Below are positions 7,250 to 11,621 of a stretch of DNA of 11,621 nt, piece by piece. Made by a program: the position numbers and the translations under genes. Numbering within the stretch: the first letter of the stretch is position 1; every line of letters begins with the position of its first letter. Source of the DNA: CAYMSA01 sp964392965 (lineage in GTDB: Bacteria > Actinomycetota > Coriobacteriia > Anaerosomatales > Anaerosomataceae); the NCBI GenBank assembly GCA_964392965.1, contig CAYMSA010000055.1, forward strand, positions 1 to 11,621, read 5' to 3'. The notes under the pieces are model-generated. The model was not told the origin of the DNA, searched no databases, and saw only the letters and a list, made by a program, of their open reading frames with translations.

Positions 7250-7258
7250 TGTTATGCT
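7250..7258 (+). promoter_or_regulatory. possible extended -10 promoter of the molybdoenzyme operon
   Basis: TGT-TATGCT is a TGn extended -10 with a 4/6 hexamer, in a short pyrimidine-rich and locally less GC-rich stretch about 75 bp upstream of the catalytic-subunit start. No good -35 is visible at 17 bp, which would suit activator dependence, for example on the AraC protein encoded just upstream. The rest of 7149-7332 shows no gene and no clear terminator. Confidence 0.4.
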
Positions 7259-7332
7259 TTTCGCAGGTCGGCTCATGCATGTGCGGACCGTGCGCGCGTG
7301 AGTCGTGGAAACCGTCTCGAGGGGGGACTGCC

Positions 7333-9459
7333 ATGGTCTCTGAAGCGACCGCAACGATCTCGACAGTGTGTGGCGGATGCCACAACATGTGCCCGATGTT
7401 CGTCGAGGTGGCAGGGGACCGCGTCGTTCGCTCCTACGGGGTTCCTGGCGACAAGCGTACGAACGGTGCTCTGTGCGCCAAAGGGCTCGCCGCGGCGCAG
7501 ATCGCACACGACCCGCGCCGTCTGCTCTACCCGATGCGCCGGGTGGGAGAACGCGGTTCTGGCAGGTGGCAGCGCATCTCGTGGGACGAGGCGCTCGCCG
7601 AGCTCTCCGGGAAGATCGGCGCCGCTGTCGACGCGCACGGGCCGTGGTCGGTATCCATCATCCGCGGGCAGGCCTGCGGCTGGGGCTTCTCCTACGACAT
7701 GATGCAGCGGCTCGCGCACTGCATCGGCATCGAGATCGGCATGGGCGCCTCCGAGTGCTTCGTTCCGCGCGCCGTCGCCGAAGGCATGACGTACGGCGGC
7801 ATGCCTTCGTTCTGCGACTACGCCAACACCGATCTCATGATCTACTGGGGCAAGCAGCCCGCTTTCTCGTGCGCACCGGCGATCCGCAAGGTGTACGACG
7901 CGCGCGACCGTGGCGCCAAGCTCGTGGTCATCGACCCGTTGCACTTCCATCTCGGCGCGCACGCGGACCAGTTCATCCGCATCGAGCCCGGCACCGACCT
8001 CGCCATGATGCTCGCCATGATGCATGTCATCATCGACCGCGGGCTGTGGGACCGCGAGTTCGTGGACGCGTACACCAACGACCCGGGCCTCGTCCGCCTC
8101 GGGGCGCACGTCCGCGGCCAGAATAAGCTCGGCATCGAGTACACGCCCGCGTGGGCCGAGTCGATCTGCGGCGTTCCTGCTGGCGTGATCGAGGCGCTCG
8201 CCGTCGAGTATGCCACCACGCGGCGCGCCTCGATCGTGACCGGCCACGGGCTCGAAGGCCGCGTGAACGTCACGCAGACGACGCGCGCCGCGGCCATCCT
8301 GCGCGCCATCACCGGTCACCTGGACCGCATCGGCTGCGACCTCTTCACGCAGAAGAGCCCGCCGAGGAACCCGCACTTCACACTCATCGATCACGTGTTG
8401 CCGGACTTCGAGCCGGCGGGGCCGGTCATGATGTTCTCGGTGCCGCCGTACAACCCCGAGGAGTCGAAATACCCGCTGCTCTTCGGCGGACAGGGTCTGC
8501 TCTCCACGCCCGACGCGCTCCGAATGATGCACGAGGGCAAGACGAAGGTCACCATCGTCCACGGCGCGAACCCGATCGTCACGCAGCCGCAGCCGCCCGT
8601 CACCACGGCGGCCTTCATGAACGTCGACTACATCGCGGTCTTCGACCCGTACATCAGCGAGACCGCACAGATCGCCGACCTCATCCTGCCGGCAGCCACC
8701 TATCTCGAGCGGACCGAGCCCGAGTGGTTCAAGTCCGACTCCTGGTATCCGGTGCTCACGCTCAGGCAGAAGACGGTCCAGATCGGCGAGAGCATCCCCG
8801 ACACGGCCTTCGCCATCAAGCTCGGCCGGGCCCTCGGCTATACCGATGAGTTCCCCACCGAGGAAATGCCCTGGTATATCGATGAGTGCCTGAAGCCCTC
8901 GGGCATCACGTACCAGCAGCTGCTCGACACGCCGGGCGGCGTGGAGTACGCGCCCATGGTGTACGAGAAGTTCAAGACCGGCGGCTTCCGTGCGCCTGGC
9001 GGTAAGGTGAACATCTTCTCGGAGGTCCTCGACCAGCACGGGTTCGATCCGCTGCCCAACTGGGAGGAGGGCTCGGAGACGGTGCGCAGCCGACCTGACC
9101 TCGCCGAACAGTACCCGTTCCTGATCTTCACCGGCCGATCCGGCCCGATGTACGTCCACGAGCAGCGGCGAACGATACCCTGGCTTCGTGAGCTCCGCCC
9201 GGTGGGCAAGGCGATGATCAACCCGGCGGACGCGAGCAGGCTCGGCATCGCCGAGGACGACTGGATGACCATCACCTCGCCGCGCGGCTCCATGCGCATT
9301 CCGGCGGAGGTGACGCCCGTCGTCGGTGAGGGTGTGGTGTACGTTCCGGGCGGCTGGGTGGAGTCCAACTACAACGACATCGGCATCGACGAAGACCTCG
9401 ACCCCATCTCCAGCCAGGCGAACTACATGCACTGCCTCGGCGCCATCGAGAAAGCATAG
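7333..9459 (+). CDS. Mo/W-bisPGD oxidoreductase catalytic subunit, DMSO reductase superfamily, no Tat leader
   Basis: The product is 708 residues. It has an N-terminal 4Fe-4S motif Cys13-x2-Cys16-x3-Cys20 and Cys48 (CAKG), then the molybdopterin oxidoreductase domain, and a C-terminal molydopterin-dinucleotide-binding domain from about residue 595 (FLIFTGR onward) to the end. Cys142 in GASECFVPR sits where the Mo/W protein ligand is expected, suggesting Cys ligation. Size and the layout of the cluster and ligand cysteines resemble the acetylene hydratase / polysulfide reductase / catechol dehydroxylase part of the superfamily, though His17 stands beside Cys16 where acetylene hydratase has its catalytic Asp. 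I chose the ATG at 7333 because AGGGGGG lies just upstream; an ATG at 7189 is in frame but lacks a site. Neither start gives a twin-arginine leader, so the enzyme should face the cytoplasm. The next gene's AGGAGG overlaps this stop. The substrate is undetermined. Confidence 0.92.
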   Translation: MVSEATATISTVCGGCHNMCPMFVEVAGDRVVRSYGVPGDKRTNGALCAKGLAAAQIAHDPRRLLYPMRRVGERGSGRWQRISWDEALAELSGKIGAAVDAHGPWSVSIIRGQACGWGFSYDMMQRLAHCIGIEIGMGASECFVPRAVAEGMTYGGMPSFCDYANTDLMIYWGKQPAFSCAPAIRKVYDARDRGAKLVVIDPLHFHLGAHADQFIRIEPGTDLAMMLAMMHVIIDRGLWDREFVDAYTNDPGLVRLGAHVRGQNKLGIEYTPAWAESICGVPAGVIEALAVEYATTRRASIVTGHGLEGRVNVTQTTRAAAILRAITGHLDRIGCDLFTQKSPPRNPHFTLIDHVLPDFEPAGPVMMFSVPPYNPEESKYPLLFGGQGLLSTPDALRMMHEGKTKVTIVHGANPIVTQPQPPVTTAAFMNVDYIAVFDPYISETAQIADLILPAATYLERTEPEWFKSDSWYPVLTLRQKTVQIGESIPDTAFAIKLGRALGYTDEFPTEEMPWYIDECLKPSGITYQQLLDTPGGVEYAPMVYEKFKTGGFRAPGGKVNIFSEVLDQHGFDPLPNWEEGSETVRSRPDLAEQYPFLIFTGRSGPMYVHEQRRTIPWLRELRPVGKAMINPADASRLGIAEDDWMTITSPRGSMRIPAEVTPVVGEGVVYVPGGWVESNYNDIGIDEDLDPISSQANYMHCLGAIEKA

Positions 9460-9468
9460 GAGGACGCC

Positions 9469-9765
9469 ATGCAGTACGCATTCCACTTCGATGCGAACCG
9501 GTGCGCGCAGTGCTTCGCGTGCGAGGTCGCCTGCAAGTCCATCCACAACCTGCGTCCCGACGTGCAGGAGCAGCCGACGAGCACGGGTCCGCGCTACCGN
9601 NNNNNNNNNNNNNNNNNNNNNNNNNNNNNNNNNNNNNNNNNNNNNNNNNNNNNNNNNNNNNNNNNNNNNNNNNNNNNNNNNNNNNNNNNNNNNNNNNNNG
9701 ACCGCATCGCGCGCAAGCTCGTCTCCGGCAGTCAGCCCAACTTCGTGCTCGAGAACGCCCGGTAG
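9469..9765 (+). CDS. 4Fe-4S ferredoxin-type electron-transfer subunit, DmsB-like (interrupted by gap)
   Basis: The first 43 residues contain an N-terminal ferredoxin motif C-x2-C-x2-C-x3-C (CAQCFACEVACK), as in DmsB/PhsB/NrfC-type subunits that pass electrons between a membrane anchor and a molybdoenzyme. After the gap, 21 residues (ending SQPNFVLENAR) form a plausible DmsB C-terminus. Homologs of this class are about 180-210 residues, so roughly 120-140 residues, including three further cysteine clusters, are hidden in the gap, and the 297-nt span given here is shorter than the real gene. The AGGAGG ribosome site overlaps the stop of the catalytic subunit (spacing 5 nt to ATG), indicating tight co-translation. 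No export signal is present, matching a cytoplasmic complex. Confidence 0.85.
   Translation: MQYAFHFDANRCAQCFACEVACKSIHNLRPDVQEQPTSTGPRYXXXXXXXXXXXXXXXXXXXXXXXXXXXXXXXXXXDRIARKLVSGSQPNFVLENAR
9600..9699. other. assembly gap of 100 N inside the iron-sulfur subunit gene
   Basis: Exactly 100 undetermined bases. Comparison with the normal length of DmsB-like proteins suggests that about 350-450 bp are really missing, so coordinates downstream of here are compressed relative to the chromosome. Confidence 0.97.
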
Positions 9766-9767
9766 CC

Positions 9768-10616
9768 GTGACCGCGTCAGCGCATGGCGCCGACGGCGTG
9801 AGCGAGCTGCCGCTCATACTCTTCACGCTTCTCACCCCGATGAGCGTGGGCGTCGCCCTCGTCGCTCTACTGAGCGGCGGGGGCGTGGCGTTCGCAGCCG
9901 TTACCGTGGCTCTTGCCACGCTCGGCATGATCGCCTCGGTCGCGCACCTCGCAAAGCCGCTCCGGGCGCCGTTCTCGCTCCGCCACTGGCGGGAGTCGTG
10001 GCTCTCGCGTGAGATCCTCGCCGTGTCGGCCTACTGGGGCCTGCTGCTCGTGTGGGGCGCCCTGGTTCTCGTCGGGCCCGCCCCTGCGGCCTCCGTCATG
10101 AACGGTCTCGCTGCTGTAGCTGGCGTCGGACTGCTCTTCGTGATCGCCGAGGCGTACCGGATGCGCCCGCGGCCGGCGTGGGACGGCCCCGAGAACGTAC
10201 TCGAGCTCGTCGCGGTCGCCTGTGGCGCGGGCTGTTCGCTGGGAGTTCTCGTGGCGCTGCTCATCGGCGAGTCGTTCGCCGCATGGTGGGGGATCGTGCC
10301 GCTCGTGGCAGCGTTGGTGCTCCTGGCAACGGCCCATCGTAGACGTCTCGAGCGCCTTGAGGCTGCCGAGCCCACGCCGGCTATCGACGCCACGCTCGTC
10401 AACTACCGCTCGCTCATGCTCCTCGTCAAGCGCTCCCTCATGCTACAGACCGTCGCGATCGCAGTGACCGTCGTGTCGCTGGTTCTGTTCGTCGATCTGG
10501 TGGGGGTCGTGCCCTGGGGGGTTGCGTTCGTACTGGAGGTCGCCGCGCACTTCGGGGCCCGGCGCGTCTTCTACGACCTCCCGGTGCAGATGAGGTTCGT
10601 GCCGAGGTTCCGGTGA
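9768..10616 (+). CDS. DmsC-like membrane anchor subunit
   Basis: The 282-residue protein has about eight hydrophobic segments. Family hallmarks of DmsC-type anchors are present: an N-terminal ELPLILFTLLTPMSVG, then SVAHLAKPLRAP at the end of the second helix, and SWLSREIL before the third. These anchors bind quinol/quinone and relay electrons to the ferredoxin-like subunit. The frame opens 2 nt after the preceding TAG with a GTG at 9768; a GTG at 9798 (VSELPL) fits the usual DmsC N-terminus equally well, and neither has a good Shine-Dalgarno, so translation probably depends on coupling to the gene before it. Together with its two upstream neighbours it makes a complete membrane-bound three-subunit oxidoreductase. 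The stop codon lies inside the left arm of the hairpin at 10610. Confidence 0.88.
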   Translation: MTASAHGADGVSELPLILFTLLTPMSVGVALVALLSGGGVAFAAVTVALATLGMIASVAHLAKPLRAPFSLRHWRESWLSREILAVSAYWGLLLVWGALVLVGPAPAASVMNGLAAVAGVGLLFVIAEAYRMRPRPAWDGPENVLELVAVACGAGCSLGVLVALLIGESFAAWWGIVPLVAALVLLATAHRRRLERLEAAEPTPAIDATLVNYRSLMLLVKRSLMLQTVAIAVTVVSLVLFVDLVGVVPWGVAFVLEVAAHFGARRVFYDLPVQMRFVPRFR

Positions 10617-10650
10617 GGGCCGTGCCCGAGCGGGGCGCGGCCCTCACCGG
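10610..10650 (+). terminator. hairpin ending the molybdoenzyme operon
   Basis: A perfect 13-bp stem, CCGGTGAGGGCCG / CGGCCCTCACCGG, encloses a 15-nt GC-rich loop that can fold further. It starts inside the last codons of the DmsC-like gene. There is no proper T-run afterwards, so it may act as an mRNA 3' stabiliser or a Rho-assisted terminator. Confidence 0.55.
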
Positions 10651-10675
10651 GTTGGTGTCGGCTCCTGAAACGAGA

Positions 10676-10705
10676 ACACCGTCCGGACTTCGGTCCGGAC
10701 GGTGT
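10676..10705 (-). terminator. UUCG-loop hairpin in the convergent intergenic region
   Basis: A perfect 13-bp stem (ACACCGTCCGGAC / GTCCGGACGGTGT) has a TTCG loop (10689-10692) on the plus strand. Read on the minus strand it is followed by TCTCGTTTC, consistent with termination of the short-chain dehydrogenase gene; it may also stop plus-strand transcription. Each arm includes the palindrome GTCCGGAC. The remaining 10706-10886 shows no gene I can support. Confidence 0.65.
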
Positions 10706-10886
10706 CTCTCACCGCGAGCGGTGGGGCGTTCTCGTTCTCACATCGGCTCTTCCCGGCGTTCGGGCCGGGTGGTCGTGTGCATCTGCCGCGCGGAAACCGT
10801 GTTCTTTCTGCAGACGGCGGCAGTGCTCACACACGACAACCGGATGTGGTCCTCGCGGTGGGGGTGCGTTTCGCCCGTCGGCGTTC

Positions 10887-11621
10887 CTACACGAATCCGT
10901 AGAGGTTCGACTGGCCGCCATCGATGGCGAGGGTCTGACCACTCACGTAGCTGCAGTCCTCGCTCAACAGGAAGACGACGACCTTCGCGACCTCTTCCGG
11001 CAGGCCGAGGCGCTTCGTCGGGTTGCCCTGCGCGAATTCGTTTTGGGCCTTCTCGGGATCCTCGGGGTTGATCTGCTTGAACGCGCCAGCGACCATCGGG
11101 GTCAGAATCGCGCCCGGAGCGATGGCGTTGGTGCAGATGCCGTCGCGCGCGAATTCGATGGCGGCGTTCTTCGTCATGCCCGAGACCGCGTGCTTGCTTG
11201 CCACGTACGGTGTCTGATTGAGGACGCCGCGGATGCCGCCCACCGAGGCAGTGTTGACGATGCGGCCGTAGCCCTGCTGCTTCATGACCGGGATGACATA
11301 GCGCATGCCGTAGTAGACGCCCATGAGGTTGATGTCGATGACCTTCTTGAATACATCCACGTCGTACTCGGTGATGAGTGCCTGGCGACCCTCGATACCT
11401 GCGTTGTTGTAGAAGCCGTCGATGCGCCCGTAGCGTTCGACCGTGGCGTCGACGTAGGCCTTTACCGCAGCTTCATCCGAGACGTCCGCGACGACCGTGA
11501 GAACCTCGGTGCCGGGGAAGTCGCCTTCGATGTTCGCCTTGGTCTCAGCGAGGGCATCCGCGTTGAGATCGACCAGTGCGAGCTTGGCGCCCTCACTGGC
11601 AGCTTCGCGAGCGGTCGCCTC
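10887..11621 (-). CDS. short-chain dehydrogenase/reductase (SDR), N-terminus cut by window edge
   Basis: The 244 visible residues run in frame to the window edge. They lack the first beta strand and the TGxxxGxG cofactor loop, roughly 15-25 residues. Visible classical-SDR features, numbered from the first visible residue, are NNAG (72-75), Asn98 in INLMG, the catalytic Ser126 (NTAS), Tyr139 and Lys143 (YVASK), and NAIAPG (165-170). The C-terminus has GQTLAIDGG. Asp18 in LVDLN, at the end of the second strand, predicts NAD(H) rather than NADP(H) preference. The substrate is unknown; this clade includes 3-oxoacyl-ACP reductases, hydroxysteroid and other secondary-alcohol dehydrogenases. An internal Met at 11360 is not the real start because the conserved Rossmann half lies upstream of it. 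It is convergent with the molybdoenzyme operon, and no functional link is evident. Confidence 0.9.
   Translation of the reverse strand, partial: EATAREAASEGAKLALVDLNADALAETKANIEGDFPGTEVLTVVADVSDEAAVKAYVDATVERYGRIDGFYNNAGIEGRQALITEYDVDVFKKVIDINLMGVYYGMRYVIPVMKQQGYGRIVNTASVGGIRGVLNQTPYVASKHAVSGMTKNAAIEFARDGICTNAIAPGAILTPMVAGAFKQINPEDPEKAQNEFAQGNPTKRLGLPEEVAKVVVFLLSEDCSYVSGQTLAIDGGQSNLYGFV

Noticed and set aside
7149..7252. Possible terminator after the AraC-phosphatase gene (GGTGC ... GCACC)
   Set aside because: Only a 5-bp outer stem with a long loop and no T-run; not distinguishable from chance in GC-rich sequence.
7189..7332. N-terminal extension of the molybdoenzyme from the ATG at 7189
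   Set aside because: The extra 48 residues lack a twin-arginine motif and family similarity, the candidate promoter lies inside them, and the ATG at 7333 has a strong ribosome site.
7273..9546. Very long minus-strand open frame (757 codons) antisense to the molybdoenzyme gene
   Set aside because: Its translation is low-complexity Arg/Val/Asp/His-rich, as expected from the reverse frame of a GC-rich gene, and the plus strand holds a clearly conserved protein.
10709..10889. Minus-strand reading with a Cys/His cluster (VVCEHCRRL ... HGFRAADAHDH) resembling a fragment of a Fur-type C-terminus
   Set aside because: It is short, has no start with a ribosome site, overlaps the dehydrogenase end and lacks the rest of a Fur domain; one CxxC in GC-rich DNA is weak evidence. 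It could be a decayed remnant but I cannot support it.

Overview
The window is GC-rich (clearly above 60% by eye), densely coded DNA with no RNA genes, CRISPR arrays or insertion sequences. Its content is a leaderless Mo-bisPGD oxidoreductase with DmsB/DmsC-like partners, a lipoprotein c-type cytochrome joined to a sulfite-oxidase-type domain, and MerR and AraC regulators. This fits an anaerobic or facultative actinobacterium, most likely of class Coriobacteriia or a related uncultured lineage. That placement is inferred from gene content and composition and is not proven. The sequence is a draft scaffold: three runs of exactly 100 N (4745-4844, 6191-6290, 9600-9699) each interrupt a gene and look like placeholders of arbitrary length.

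Layout. Positions 2-550 (minus) hold the N-terminal part of a DUF2064/TIGR04282-type sugar-nucleotide-transferase-like protein. An MFS transporter (630-1817, minus) lies upstream of it on the same strand. A GC-rich hairpin at 1940-1964 separates these from a minus-strand redox operon that reads 5653 to 2007: a MerR-family regulator (its stop overlaps the next start as ATGA), a secreted triheme cytochrome fused to a sulfite-oxidase-like molybdopterin domain, and a second exported sulfite-oxidase-like protein without hemes.

Divergent from the MerR gene is a plus-strand gene (5793-7148) that joins an AraC-type regulator (cupin-like sensor plus helix-turn-helix) to a complete tyrosine-phosphatase domain. 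The 139-bp divergent intergenic region carries a perfect 8+8 bp dyad between a TTGACC -35 element and a candidate -10 at 19-bp spacing, the classic geometry of a MerR-activated promoter. It points toward the AraC-phosphatase gene.

A second plus-strand operon follows (7333-10616): a Mo/W-bisPGD catalytic subunit of the DMSO reductase superfamily with no Tat leader, a 4Fe-4S ferredoxin-like subunit (interrupted by a gap) and a DmsC-type membrane anchor. It ends in a hairpin. A second hairpin with a UUCG loop lies before the convergent, right-truncated short-chain dehydrogenase (10887-11621, minus).

Working model (inference): the MerR protein senses an unknown small molecule and controls both an extracytoplasmic cytochrome/molybdoenzyme module and the AraC-phosphatase. 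The latter may control the neighbouring membrane-bound molybdoenzyme operon. The substrates of both redox modules cannot be read from the sequence. The most unusual items are the AraC-phosphatase fusion with its dyad promoter, and the triheme-cytochrome/sulfite-oxidase fusion with its degenerate paralog.
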